The notes under the pieces were generated by a model that saw nothing but the letters and a program-made list of their open reading frames with translations, did not search any database and was not told where the DNA came from. A stretch of DNA of 64,000 nt from Conchocele bisecta (Eukaryota; Mollusca; Bivalvia; Lucinida; Thyasiridae): positions 23,487,505 through 23,551,504 of the forward strand of contig CM055274.1 of the NCBI GenBank assembly GCA_029237695.1. Reading direction: 5' to 3'. Shown here one piece after another: positions 44,115 through 53,742 of this stretch. A program made the position numbers and the translations under genes. The first letter of the stretch is position 1. The number at the start of each line of letters is the position of its first letter.

Positions 44115-44700
44115 TTTTACGGTTTAAAAGTATTACGACTTACAAGCCAACATTGGAATATTCTAAGTAAAAAAGTGAGAGATAATCCATGACCCCGAGG
44201 TCGAATAAAAATCGAAATAAAATTTGCGCATATATTCATCATAAGGAAGATACATACAAAGTTTCAGGTCTATAGCTAATATGTTTAAAAAGTTGCACTA
44301 GTTACAAGGCAAACTTGCGAAATTCTAAGTCGAAACGGAGAAGATAATCCATGACCTGGGAGTCAAATCAAAATAATCTACTTATCATAAGGAAGCTACA
44401 TACAAAATATCCGGTGGGTAGCTAGTACGGTTTAAACGTTTTACGAATTACAAGGAAAAATTGGAAAATTATAAGTCAAAAAGGGGGAGATAATCCATGA
44501 CCCGGGACTCGAATCAATAATAGAAATAAACTTTGCGCATCTACTCATCATAAGGAAGCTACATATAAAGTTTCAGGTATGTAGCTAGTACGGTTGTAAA
44601 GTTTTACGACTTACAAGGTTGGTGACGGATGGACGGACGGGACGGACGGACAAGGGTAACACTAAATGGCCCCTCCATTATCGTGGAGTGGCATAATAAA
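44115..44700 (+). repeat. Diverged tandem repeat with GGACGG tail
   Basis: Units of about 147-155 bp with AGATAATCCATGACC at 44,182, 44,342 and 44,490 and CATCATAAGGAAGCTACATA. It ends in GACGGATGGACGGACGG and a hairpin GGCCCCTCC/GGAGTGGC. Related units are at 55,300-55,520. Tail type suggests another Helitron-like non-autonomous element. Confidence 0.65.
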
Positions 44701-44703
44701 CTG

Positions 44704-44917
44704 GGGGCCGTTTCACTAAACTTCGTACGACTAAAATGTTCGTAAGCGAAAAATTATGATAGTCTGTAAATGTCACATTAACAATGTTTTCTTGTAAACA
44801 ATTATTGGATTTACATTTATTGAGCATAGGCTGCAGTCTATGATAAATAAATGTAAATCCATTAATTGAAATTTCCAGACGATATTTTAGTCGTACAAAG
44901 TTTAGTGAAACGAGCCC
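44704..44917. mobile_element. Harbinger-derived MITE, CTG target duplication
   Basis: 214 bp, ends GGGGCCGTTTCACTAAAC and inverse, flanked by CTG on both sides. It has the same tips as the coding element at 16,034. Subterminal TACGACTAAAATGTTCG is shared with the copy at 52,733. Confidence 0.9.
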
Positions 44918-45012
44918 CTGAGTATTAGATCATCGTTATGATGTTGCACAGTTGTTCACATGTCATGTCTCTGTCATTGTTTGACCATATCTCTATGTCT
45001 ACAAAGGAACTA

Positions 45013-45112
45013 CAGTGTGGTCAGCGTGTAAGTGCACACACGAACGAACACGACAGGTTGGTTCCAACCTGTCGTGTTCGTTCGTGTATGCACTTACACG
45101 CTGATCCCACTG
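45013..45112. mobile_element. Family D hairpin MITE, complete
   Basis: 100-bp near-perfect palindrome, CAGTGTGGTCAGCGTGTAAG to its inverse, centre CAGGTTGGTTCCAACCTG, flanked by TA on both sides. Confidence 0.9.
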
Positions 45113-45174
45113 TAGATGAGCTATAAATGGCATAAGCGCCATTTTCCCATTCACATCCACAATTAGCAGTAATA

Positions 45175-45469
45175 ATAAATGGAAGACTTATGCGGACTGC
45201 ACAAGTACACAGGTTGATCAGGAGCTGTGCTGGCTGGTGTGGAATACTGCTGTTTTTATTAGGTTTCAAACTACATGGGTGACAATGCCATTATGATCGA
45301 TCAATACTAAAGTTTAAGAATCAGGTAGTGTTTTAAATAATGTTTTACACATTAACAATTTCCATTGTGTTGCTAATGTCATGAGTCACATGTAGATATT
45401 TTAAATTTCAAGAGTCGAGATACACAATGTGCCTATAAATGAAAACCCTATGTAGTATTTAGTTATTTA
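45175..45469. other. Family I trace, otherwise unassigned
   Basis: CTGCACAAGTACACAGGTTG and ATCAGGAGCTGTGC match family I. Nothing else. Confidence 0.4.
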
Positions 45470-45590
45470 ATGCTGCTTTACAGCCTGTCAACAACAGGTA
45501 AGGTCATTTTAGGCCAGGTTAACGGTGTTGGATCACGTATTACTGAACAGATAGGGAGAAATATTAAACGCAGAACTGAATATTGAGCCA
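45470..45590 (+). repeat. SINE-like family H, head fragment (copy 10)
   Basis: TTATTTAATGCTGCTTTACA, GGTAAGGTCATTTTAGGCC and TTGGATCACGTATTAC; the body is lost. Confidence 0.6.
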
Positions 45591-46107
45591 TGGCCTGTGT
45601 ACTATATGCAGATATACATGTATGTGTAGAATAATGTGAAAAAGTAGTTCACAACATAAACACAGTTGGTCCTGTAGACCCTATCTAAATCGAGCACCAA
45701 GAAACCCCCAGGGTGTTCAGTACTGAAGGGTTTCGTAATTTCTGAGCATGATCCAGATAAGGCGCATATGTGACTTTTACAGATTTAAGTCCTCTGAATA
45801 TGTATTGATTGTCGAAAGTGCGATTACAAAATACTCAGACAATTTGAGAATATTTATGTATTTTCAAGGAGTAAAGATGTTCTAATAAAGTCTACCATTC
45901 ACATACTTGAGGGGAATTTGCTTTTTGCAGCTCAAGTAAGTGGATTTTCAACTCATTTATTCCCTATGTTTTATTACTGGAAACATAGGTAATATATTCG
46001 GTAACCGATTTACAAAAATAAACTATGTATTGAATTTGAAATCTGGGTACACAATACTCTTTAGACACAAAGCTACGGAGCCCCGCAGGGGACATGATTT
46101 TTTGTTA
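45591..46107. other. No gene recognised
   Basis: A decayed family E-like dyad near 45,680-45,730 (CACCAAGAAACCCCCAGGG). Confidence 0.35.
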
Positions 46108-46375
46108 TTAATTCGTTCCCACGAAATAACAAATCGTTCCCTCAATTTAACGAAATGACAATTCGTTCCCTCAATTTAACAATTTGTTCCCTCGAATGAA
46201 CAATTCGTTCCCACGATATAACAATTCGTTCCCGTGAGAACGAATTATTATTACGTGGGAACGAATTGCTAAGTGGAGGGAACGAATTGTTACTTTGTGG
46301 GAACAAATTGTTAGTTCGTGGGAACTAATTGTTAAATTGAGGGAACAAATTGTTATTTCGTGGGAACGAATTAAT
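46108..46375. repeat. Long palindrome built from a 25-bp minisatellite
   Basis: Left arm (46,108-46,236) is tandem AATTCGTTCCCACGAAATAA-like units. The right arm is the same array inverted (GTGGGAACGAATT...). The arms meet at CCCGTGAGAACG. There are about five units per arm. Confidence 0.9.
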
Positions 46376-46377
46376 AT

Positions 46378-46415
46378 GATCTCTAAACCGGACACCCTAT
46401 GGACCTCCCAGTCGA
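46378..46415 (+). repeat. Family E half copy
   Basis: ATCTCTAAACCGGACACCC and GGACCTCCCA, directly after the palindrome. Confidence 0.6.
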
Positions 46416-46444
46416 CATACATGTATATATATATATGTATGAAT

Positions 46445-46620
46445 AGTATAGCAAACAAGAAATGCGTCTGTCGAACGCGGATGCCACCTGCAGCATATTT
46501 GAGAAACTGTGACAAATTGGTTAACCGAAAAGTGTGACGGACGGACAGACGGACGGACGGACGGTCCAAACACTATATGCCACCCGTTTCTTCGAAACCC
46601 GGTGGCATAAAAAGAACAAC
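46445..46620 (+). mobile_element. Small Helitron-like element (family Z)
   Basis: Starts AACAAGAAATGCGTCTGTCG, contains GACGGACGGACAGACGGACG and ends in a hairpin GCCACC...GGTGGC followed by ATAAAA. A 181-codon ORF starting at 46,534 in this tail is not supported as a gene. Confidence 0.6.
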
Positions 46621-47239
46621 ATATCACTATTTGTGCATAGATTTTTACATAAATTACTGTCTGTTCCAGGTTTTTTTGCCGACAAACTTTTGGCTATTAA
46701 ACACATTAAATCTAAAAAATATTTAAATGGAAGTACTTTTTCACCAAAAAAAAAGTCATCACCTCCCCAATTTTTCTATTTTGATCAAATTCCATCAAAT
46801 ATTTATGGGAATTTAACGTGGGGGAAAAAAGAGGGGGAAGACGTGGGGGGAAAACAGGAAAATATTTTTTTCGCAATAAAATCAATATTTAACGGAATAA
46901 TTTCATTAATATTATTGATGAAAAATTACTTATATTTAAATATTGTTTTAATGGCAAAAAGTTCGTCGGCAGCAAAACGTGGAACAGACAGTAGTATTAT
47001 ATGTTATGTTAGTGAAAGATTACATTCATGTGTCAGTTTAAGTAGCTTTAAACAACAACAAACACCCAAAATTAAATGAAAGAGAATTCAGATGAACGAG
47101 TACATATATACAATATTAATGAATATAGACAAATATGTGTCAAAAGTTTCCATTTCACAGTCATGACGCAACAGTTATGTACCACAGTGGAATAGCGAAG
47201 GAGATGCAAGGGGTGTGAACACACCCTATACAACTTGGT
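46621..47239. other. AT-rich stretch, no gene called
   Basis: Open on the plus strand for 150 codons but composed of K, N, F and I from AT-rich DNA, with no domain. Confidence 0.4.
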
Positions 47240-47425
47240 TAGGCATATATATTCATATATATATGCAACGAATATGACATATATCTTCATCGAGTGGTGT
47301 GTATAGATAGTGGAAGTAGTCGTATTTTCACCGGAAGTTGTTTATTTCATCGGTGAGAACATATGACTTTTATTTACATCGTATAACTATGTAGTTCATG
47401 GGTAGGTATATAATAAATAACTATA
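47240..47425 (+). repeat. Family N, copy 2
   Basis: GCAACGAATATGACATATAT, then the body GATAGTGGAAGTAGTCG to GGTAGGTATATAATAAAT shared with 3,632-3,750. Confidence 0.75.
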
Positions 47426-47674
47426 TGTGAAAAGTAAAGCTTTAAAATCACTAATCAATATGTTTTACGGGGAAGGATGCTCCTGCACCCCTTCAGGGCA
47501 TGAACTTTTCTGTCATCCTTACTTCGACAGAGGTGGAAAAAAGAATAAATTTACGTTAGAAAACTCCGAATTTCTACTCGTCCAGCATGCATTCCCATCC
47601 GTCAGGACGAGCGGACGAGTGAAATGTTCATGCCCTGCCCTTTTCAAACTGAATCCACCATTTGCAACCTGGAA

Positions 47675-47785
47675 CATTGTTTATATCCCGTCAATACGAC
47701 CTTGCAGAGCCTCGCCCATCCCGTTTCATAAGCCTTGCCAGATATTTTCCAATTCACAGCACTAACCTACTATTCTCTATATGAT
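47675..47785 (-). repeat. Family B fragment (copy 6)
   Basis: TATCCCGTCAATAC joined to GCAGAGCCTCGCCCATCC and CACTAACCTACTATTC: the inner parts of both hairpins are deleted. Confidence 0.65.
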
Positions 47786-48077
47786 TCCCCAAATAAATGG
47801 TGTGATCATTTAGGCAATTCAACACAGGTGAATAATGGCAGCGTTAGATCATAAAATCATGCGTAGTTAGCATATAATGCATGACATACAACTGCTGCAA
47901 AATGTTTAATGTTCCTTTGGTGAGTCTCAGAAAAGTCGTGTTCAAATGTACAGCGCGTGCTGTTGACTATGGCTGTAGACAATGCTGTAGACAATGCTGG
48001 TTCCGGGGTCAAGCCAACACCTACATACTGCATGTCTCATGACGTTACTAGAACGCACAATTACGTCACAAGACCAG

Positions 48078-48355
48078 TAGCCTATTTCACTTGGAAAGTA
48101 TACTTATCTAGCAAAGTATACTTTGAGGGAGAAATTTTCAATTTAATGATACATTTATTATTTTTTATTATATTGAATTTATTACATTATAACAGCTATT
48201 TTGGCTGTGATAATGTAATAAATTCAGTATAATAATTCTGCATACTTTTAATCATCAAATATATGCAGTCGTTAGTTCTATATGAAATAATGCATTTCGG
48301 GAAAAATATACTTTGCTAGAAAAGTATACTTTGAAATGTTTGTGAAATAGGCTAC
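48078..48355 (+). mobile_element. Family A MITE, copy 3
   Basis: TAGCCTATTTCA ends, AAAGTATACTTT motifs and central ACATTATAACAGC hairpin. Flanked by CAG. Confidence 0.85.
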
Positions 48356-49042
48356 AGTTCACAACAGTCTCACTGAAATATTGAAACCGCGGCGGAGGAT
48401 GGGGCAGCTGCATCACGCGGCGTGTACTGCGGCCCCGGAATATGTATGTGTAAATCAGCTGTTTGAATGAAGCAGATTATCAACGTATCGAAAGTACTGT
48501 ATATATATGCTCAAATTACACAATATTTCCGACAGAAATGTAACAATAAGGTTTGACAATGTCCAGTCGTCGGTAAACGTTTATCCACAGCTGAACATGG
48601 TCGAACCTTGCATTGAAGTGTCAGTATAATAATAATAATACTCACAATCTACTGAGACGTGACAAAAAGTACATCACAATGTTTGCAACAATAATACATT
48701 CTGATTTTTACACACTGCCCTAATATCAGATAAGTAGTCCCATTTTAGAACTACTTATGTTTGAATGGCGAACAGCAGAAGCCCAGATCCGGCTGTGCAG
48801 CTGCGCATGCTAATCTGGGACTATGCTGATCGCAAATTCCGTTAAGGTTCCCTGTGTTAGCTGTAAATGGCATGTCATAAATAAAAGCAGCTTACGGCAA
48901 TATTACCATGGTAACTAACTTGCGTATATTCAGAGAATGCTGCTAACCAGGACTCTGTATTCATCTGCATTGTTTGTTTGGTGGATAACTAAGATAATTA
49001 TTTTGTATTTTCCTTGCGAAAAATTATGATTTTTCTTGCAAA
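48356..49042. other. No gene recognised; family I block at 48,760-48,845
   Basis: A TAATAATAATA microsatellite at 48,629 and a family I repeat. Downstream of the Shisa-like gene on its strand, so 3' UTR sequence could be present, but no poly-A signal could be tied to it. Confidence 0.4.
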
Positions 49043-49238
49043 CTAGATAGCCGCGGCCCGCATGTCGCACCCGCCGAGGCTTTGATAGCATACAGAACAA
49101 CTGTACAAAACAAACAACTTGAACCAAACACTTTAATCCGGACGCAAGTAAACGTATATACTTACATACAAATGGACGTACATACGCCAATGTGTCGACT
49201 GTATCGTACTTTCGGCAAGCGGGCGCGACAAAAAGTGT
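49043..49238 (+). mobile_element. Family Y element, intact copy
   Basis: AACTAGATAGCCGCGGCCC start and the 3' hairpin CTTTCGGCAAGCGGGCGCG then ACAAAAA. It shows that the two pieces around 41,013-42,555 were once one element. Confidence 0.75.
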
Positions 49239-49369
49239 AACCCGAGCATGTACACATGTACTATGTTGATATATCAATTAAATGGTATTTTATGTCCAAG
49301 TCAATGAATAAAGCAGCATTTTATGACATGCTATACACAGCAGCAAGAATGTGGGCGTGTCTTGGTGAC

Positions 49370-49449
49370 CTAGTTCTGGTCGTATCCGTAGTGGGCCGCG
49401 TTCGTCGGTGGGATCATCTGCTGGTGTTGGTGAGACGCCACGACAACAC
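49370..49449 (-). CDS. Shisa/CYYR1-like protein, terminal exon
   Basis: 80-bp exon. The acceptor ends TATCCAG, and the first two bases complete a serine codon with the last base of the exon at 50,416. It encodes VVVASHQHQQMIPPTNAAHY followed by GYDQN and a TAG stop at 49,370-49,372. A short cytoplasmic tail with proline and tyrosine is usual for Shisa/CYYR1-type adaptors, although no full PPxY motif is present. Phase agreement with the previous exon across a 966-bp intron is the main evidence. The exon is small, so a chance match is possible, but frame, stop position and composition all fit. Confidence 0.65.
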
Positions 49450-49494
49450 CTGGATACAGCATGGCATATCAAAGTAGGGGTCTGATTCGTTCTG

Positions 49495-49605
49495 ATTGGC
49501 TGTGGCTGGAGAAATAGGGCTTATGGGTTTGGCGATCAGTTTAGATCCAGATCAGCCTGTGCATTCGCACAGTCCGATCAGGATATGCACCGTTCGCCAA
49601 TCTGT
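49495..49605 (+). repeat. Family I dispersed repeat in the intron
   Basis: GGCTGTGGCTGGAGAAATAG, then TTTAGATCCAGATCAGCC and its partial inverse AGTCCGATCAGGATATGC. Confidence 0.65.
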
Positions 49606-49984
49606 CAAAGAAATAACCGTCATACTTCTAACAAGGAATATATATCGTTATCAGCATACAATTACATGGGTATGCTATTTGATCGTGAACTACACTCATC
49701 ATAAATCCCATAAGCCACATACCTCCAGTCACAGCCACATTTCAGAAATTGACATTTTATCTACAAAGTATTTCACAAATTCTATGTTTTTACAACCATT
49801 CAAGCAAATGTAAAATAGTAACACCTGGTATTCAATAGCATACAGAATTCACGGGCTAACATGGCCAATCCTGACAGTTTATGTGTAAAATACAAATTTA
49901 GTATGCTTTATATAGCAAATTTCACCCATGTGCTGCAAATTCCAAGAGTCCCCAAAGGGTTGAAAGGTGTGAACATGTCCTCAC

Positions 49985-50365
49985 GAACTAATGAGTCCGC
50001 GGACGTATTCGCTATTGCTTAAACATCATTTGGGTTAACTCAGAACCAAAATAATGACACAGCTGCATATACATGTACAGTCAAACCTGCGAATAAGACC
50101 AGGCATGGGAAGAAACAAATCTGGCCTTTATTCACAAGTTCATTTAATGTCGTAATTGAATAATTGGGAAAACAAAAGCGTCACTGCTATAGACAGGTAA
50201 TTGCTATTCGGAAATCGCCTTTAGCACAGGTTCGGCTGTATGTCAAACATTCACCCCCGAAATCACTGCGGACATATTCGTTTCCCATGGACACACATGT
50301 ATTCGTGCGCTAGGGCCACGCGAATACGTCCGCAGACATATTCGTTCATGCGGACATATTCGCAC
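49985..50365. repeat. GCGGACATATTCG word cluster
   Basis: CCGCGGACGTATTCG at 49,997 and GCGGACATATTCG-type words in both orientations at 50,267-50,362 within about 100 bp, separated by unrelated sequence. Intronic, with no known function. Confidence 0.6.
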
Positions 50366-50415
50366 ATTTCCAAAAGTCATTGCTGAAAAGCCTGAACAGA
50401 GTAATGTGCACTTAC

Positions 50416-50552
50416 TGCTTGGCTGGCAGGCTCCTGTGACTATGACGCTGTGACTCTTTCCATTCCGGAGGCATGCACAACAGCAACAACAACACGTGCA
50501 CAGGGTGACCAACAGCACCAGGAATAGGATACCCCCAACAATGGACACGAAC
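50416..50552 (-). CDS. Shisa/CYYR1-like protein, transmembrane exon
   Basis: 137-bp exon with acceptor CATGTTACAG and donor GTAAGT. Read in the frame set by the upstream exon it gives a strongly hydrophobic span VSIVGGILFLVLLVTL, followed by CTCCCCCCACL, a run of cysteines at the cytoplasmic face that would suit palmitoylation, and a polar stretch RNGKSHSVIVTG. The layout, one transmembrane segment followed at once by cysteines after a cysteine-rich ectodomain, is that of the Shisa/CYYR1/STMC6 proteins, which act as single-pass adaptors in membrane trafficking and signalling. The exon keeps phase on both sides (one base, 45 codons, one base). There is no in-frame stop. Confidence 0.8.
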
Positions 50553-50608
50553 CTGTAACATGGCGGTTAACGTATGTCATACGGATACCACAGGAAATTG
50601 TTATTTAT

Positions 50609-50849
50609 GTAACCCTTTCAACAGTACAGTGTAGTGGTATTGGCAAGCAGTGTACATCCATATGAGCCGTCTCGTGACGAGTCGTCTCATCAGGATCTGC
50701 ACTTTTTGCAAGTAATTTCCACATTTTTCCACAAAAGCACCCCCTTTTCATAAATGGACTAGTCTGAAAATCATTTTGTGACAATTTGATTGGCTGCAAA
50801 ATTAACATGTCAAAATCCATTCCTGTTACTTAGGGGTTGAAAGGGTTAA
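50609..50849 (+). mobile_element. Family J MITE, copy 2 (TTAA type)
   Basis: GTAACCCTTTCAACAG start, GGGGTTGAAAGGG-TTAA end. The internal GAGCCGTCTCGTGACGAG region is shared with copies 1 and 3. Confidence 0.8.
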
Positions 50850-51310
50850 CTGCATGTCAACAGCTAAGGTCATGTTAGGCTTACAATGATGTCAATAATG
50901 TCTTCATAGTTAGTTATCAGGGATCCAGGTAAGGAATTAGTAGTTGAGTATTGTCACTCCATCATTTCTGAAGCAATTGGGTATTTCAACAATTCAATCG
51001 GGTAAAATAAAATCACACTACTGTTTACACATCAACAAACAGCAATTATGAATAGTTTGATTCGCAATGAAAACATGTCTTGGCATTTCATTCGAGGCAA
51101 TTCTAATGAAATACCAAGATGTGTTTTCATGGAAAATAAGAACAAATATGCTATATTTGTGGTCTGTTTATTGTTTTCTGCAGCATGATAAAGTACACGT
51201 ACCACAATTTATTTTAGTGATTTTTGATACTCGCTAATTCTGATTTCAATTGGGTTTTTGGCATTATTAATTGGGTATTTAAGGAAATAAGCAGCTTATC
51301 TGTAGCTCTG

Positions 51311-51615
51311 TAGCCTATTTCATCAACATTGCAAAGTATACTTTACTAGCAAAGTATACTTTGAGGGAGTAATCATTTATTTTTCCTGAAATGCATTATT
51401 TCATATAGAACTAACAAATGCATATATATCATGATTAAAAGTATGCAGAATTATTATACTGAATTTATTACATTATCACAGCCATTAAATGGCTGTGATA
51501 ATGTAATAAAAGTATATAATAAAAATTAATAAATTTTTCAAAAAATTGAAAATTTCTCCCTCAAAGTATACTTTGCTACTAAAGTATACTTTGCAATGTT
51601 GATGAAATAGGCTAC
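51311..51615 (+). mobile_element. Family A MITE, copy 4
   Basis: TAGCCTATTTCATCAACATT on both ends (inverted), AAAGTATACTTT at both subtermini, and the core ATCACAGCCATTAAATGGCT. The right end runs into an 18-bp array containing the same GGCTACA word. Confidence 0.9.
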
Positions 51616-51711
51616 ATGTGTTAGATGGGCTACATGTGTTAGATGGGCTACATGTGTTAGATGCGCTACATGTGTTAGATGGGCTACATGTGTTAGATGG
51701 GCTACATGTCA
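51606..51711 (+). repeat. 18-bp tandem array grown from a MITE end
   Basis: Six copies of GGGCTACATGTGTTAGAT. The first overlaps the terminal GGCTACA of family A copy 4. Nearly identical units suggest recent expansion. Confidence 0.9.
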
Positions 51712-51862
51712 TAAGGATAGAGGCTCCTGGATACCCACGGCTGCTGAGTTATTACCCAAAAGTACACAAAACTAGAGTTCCGCCAGTCAAAAAATACGGC
51801 CATCTAGGGATTAATTGACATAAAGTTGTTGACAGTTGATTACACAAACTGTATACCCTATA

Positions 51863-51962
51863 CAGTGGTGTCAGCGTGTAAGTGCACACACGAACGAACA
51901 CGACAGGTTGGAACCAACCTGTCGTGTTCGTTCGTGTGTGCACTTACACGCTGACCCGACTG
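51863..51962. mobile_element. Family D hairpin MITE, complete
   Basis: Near-perfect 100-bp palindrome flanked by TA: CAGTGGTGTCAGCGTGTAAG to CTGACCCGACTG. Confidence 0.9.
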
Positions 51963-52108
51963 TACATGATTGTATGCAAAAGGGTGGGGAAAACTGAATG
52001 CTATGTTGGAACAGGTTGGAACCAACCTGTCGTGTTCGTTCGTGTGTGCACTTACACGCTGACCCGACTGTACATGATTGTATGCAAAAGGGTGGGGAAA
52101 ACTGAATG
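51903..52108 (+). repeat. 108-bp tandem duplication through a family D hairpin
   Basis: ACAGGTTGGAACCAACCTG to GGGGAAAACTGAATG is present at 51,903-51,999 and again at 52,011-52,108. The second copy lacks the left arm, so the duplication starts near the hairpin centre. Confidence 0.85.
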
Positions 52109-52699
52109 GCTATGTTGATAATAATAATTGTGAAAAATAAGTGTCATAAAACACCATGGCGCACATGTCGGAGGAGTTAATTACGCAAACGTATGTATTA
52201 CGGATTGTATGCAAAAGTGTGGAAAAAATGGCTAACTTGAAATGGTTGTGGTTTTGAGAAAAATATGTTGCCGTTATGAAAACACCATGGTGCACATGTT
52301 CAATATGTGCATATATATGTACAGTTTCAGATCCATTGACTGAAGACTGTCGGAGAAGTTGATTACACAAAACTGTATACATGTACCCTATTCTGGTATT
52401 CCAGTTATGCTCCGGACAAGAATTGTCTGCGGCAGACGATGTTCGGTGTAAAATCCATAGTGTCTCTCCCCACCCCGATTTTTGTCCATATTGTCCGGGG
52501 TATACAATTAGTCATATCCCATTGAAAAGTGATAAGCGAGTAAAATTTAAAAAAGTTGAGTATTTGAGGTGGAATTTTTTCTGAAGTTGGGGAAAAAAAC
52601 AACTTTTTTGAGGCTGAAATTGGGGCTTACATGTATACATGTACATGTACCTCTGTATATTTGGGTCAAAACAAAAGCACTGTGAACGGGTCAGCAGTT
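52109..52699. other. Intronic, no element recognised
   Basis: A further TTGTATGCAAAAG phrase at 52,204 shows the duplicated unit had an older third copy. Nothing coding. Confidence 0.4.
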
Positions 52700-52975
52700 T
52701 CAAGTCTCATCCAAAAGACCAGGGGGCCGTTTCACTAAACTTTGTAAGACTAAAATGTTCGAATTTAGGATCGTCTGGACATTTTTTTATTGATGGATTA
52801 ACATTTATTGAACATATGTTAAAAAAATGTAAATCAAATAATTGTTTACACAAAAACGAGGTTAAACTTAATGTGAAATTTATAATTTTGCACTTACGAA
52901 CATTTTAGACGTACGAAGTTTAGTGTAACGGCTCCCAGTTCATCAGCGTAGGGTGGAATACTATGAAAGTATTTG
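52700..52975. repeat. SINE-like tail split by a Harbinger MITE
   Basis: AGTCTCATCCAAAAGACCAG before and GTGGAATACTATGAAAGTAT after the MITE align with the continuous sequence at 40,217-40,265, proving the insertion point. Confidence 0.8.
52733..52935. mobile_element. Harbinger-derived MITE, CAG target duplication
   Basis: 203 bp, ends GGGGCCGTTTCACTAAAC and TTAGTGTAACGGCTCC, flanked by CAG on both sides. Same family as 44,704. Confidence 0.9.
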
Positions 52976-53009
52976 TTAATATCGTACATTAACCAGAATT
53001 TTACTGAAA

Positions 53010-53400
53010 GAAAATTTGGGTTAATCTTACATGTGTTCTTAATCCTTTCAACACCACAGGCCTTTATAGTGGTATTGGCAAACAGTGTATATCCAAATGA
53101 TCCGGCTCGTGACGGGGCCGTCTCATCAGGATCTGATGAAAGTAATTTTCATATTTTTGAGAGCAAAAGCACCCCCTTGTCATAAATGGACTAGAGTAGT
53201 CTGATAATCATTTTGTGACGATTTGATTGGTTACAAAATAACTTATATTCCAGTTACTTAGGGGTGAAAGGGTTAAGCCAATCTGTTGTTATAGACAGAA
53301 TAATCTTACACGTGCTCTTTAAGCCAATCTGTGCAGACATCAGCCCAGCGTTACAGACAGAAAATTCGGGTTAATCTTACATGTGTTCTTTCAGCCAATG
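53010..53400 (-). repeat. Triplicated exon-intron boundary
   Basis: The phrase TAATCTTACATGTGTTCTTT (donor site plus the end of the exon, inverted) occurs at 53,022, 53,301 and 53,372. Neighbouring GCCAATCTGTGCAGACATCA and GACAGAAAATTCGGG are repeated too. Spacing is 71 bp between the last two, and about 44 bp between the first two after removing family J copy 3. Only the one at 53,372 is joined to an intact exon. Confidence 0.75.
53043..53272 (+). mobile_element. Family J MITE, copy 3, with TTAA duplication
   Basis: 230 bp flanked by TTAA (53,039-53,042; 53,273-53,276). Ends TCCTTTCAACACC and GGGGTGAAAGGG. TTAA targets and CCCTTT ends are the piggyBac signature. Confidence 0.85.
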
Positions 53401-53579
53401 TGAGCAGTCCGCATCGCGCATTTCTACGGGTGCCTGTTTGAAGACATCATTACAGCAGTCGTAGATGCCATTGGACGAGGTAATGCAGCAGTAGGCGTCG
53501 CATACTTTCCCGTCCACATGTGCTCTTGTGATGGGGTGCGTGTAACTGGAGCAACAGTCGGACGCTTCGCAAACCAAAA
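53381..53579 (-). CDS. Shisa/CYYR1-like protein, cysteine-rich ectodomain exon
   Basis: 199-bp exon with acceptor GTACTTCCAG and donor GTAAGA, open throughout. It encodes about 65 residues with nine cysteines in CC pairs: LVCEASDCCSSYTHP, VCDAYCCITS, IYDCCND and DADCSHW. Repeated Y-C-C/D-C-C pairs just before a membrane span are the signature of the Shisa/CYYR1 (STMC6) ectodomain. The exon begins one base into a codon, so a first exon with start and signal peptide must lie further right; it was not found in the window. An in-frame ATG 17 bases upstream would give a leader of about 12 residues, too short for a normal signal peptide. The gene is likely functional since no stop or frameshift is seen. 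Confidence 0.75.
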
Positions 53580-53696
53580 CTGGAAGTACAAAGTACATTT
53601 ACAATATTTACGGTAATTTTACGTGTTTCATTGCCATCTATCTCTGATGCCTGTTGAAGTTCACGAAGAACATCTGCATACCTTGGCATAGTCATA

Positions 53697-53738
53697 TGTC
53701 TGACCTCACAGGGTGTCCGGTTTAGAGAGGTTCCACTG
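53697..53738. repeat. Family E fragment
   Basis: GGGTGTCCGGTTTAGAGAGG and TTCCACTGTA, preceded by the usual CATAGTCATATGTCTGA phrase. Confidence 0.7.
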
Positions 53739-53742
53739 TACA

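Larger units (their letters stand above)
50553..53380 (-). other. Intron of the Shisa/CYYR1-like gene, repeat-filled
   Basis: 2.8 kb with GT at 53,375-53,380 (gtaaga) and AG at 50,553-50,554. It holds, in order on the plus strand, family J copy 2, family A copy 4 with an 18-bp array, family D with a 108-bp duplication, a Harbinger MITE, and family J copy 3. Confidence 0.7.

Noticed and set aside
46534..47079. 181-codon plus-strand ORF
   Set aside because: Starts in the GGACGG tail of a Helitron-like repeat and continues through AT-rich DNA; composition is K/N/F/I-biased and no domain is visible.
49985..50030. Hammerhead-ribozyme-like CTAATGAGTCCGCGGAC
   Set aside because: The essential CTGATGA is altered and the closing GAAAC is absent; it belongs to a GCGGACATATTCG word cluster.
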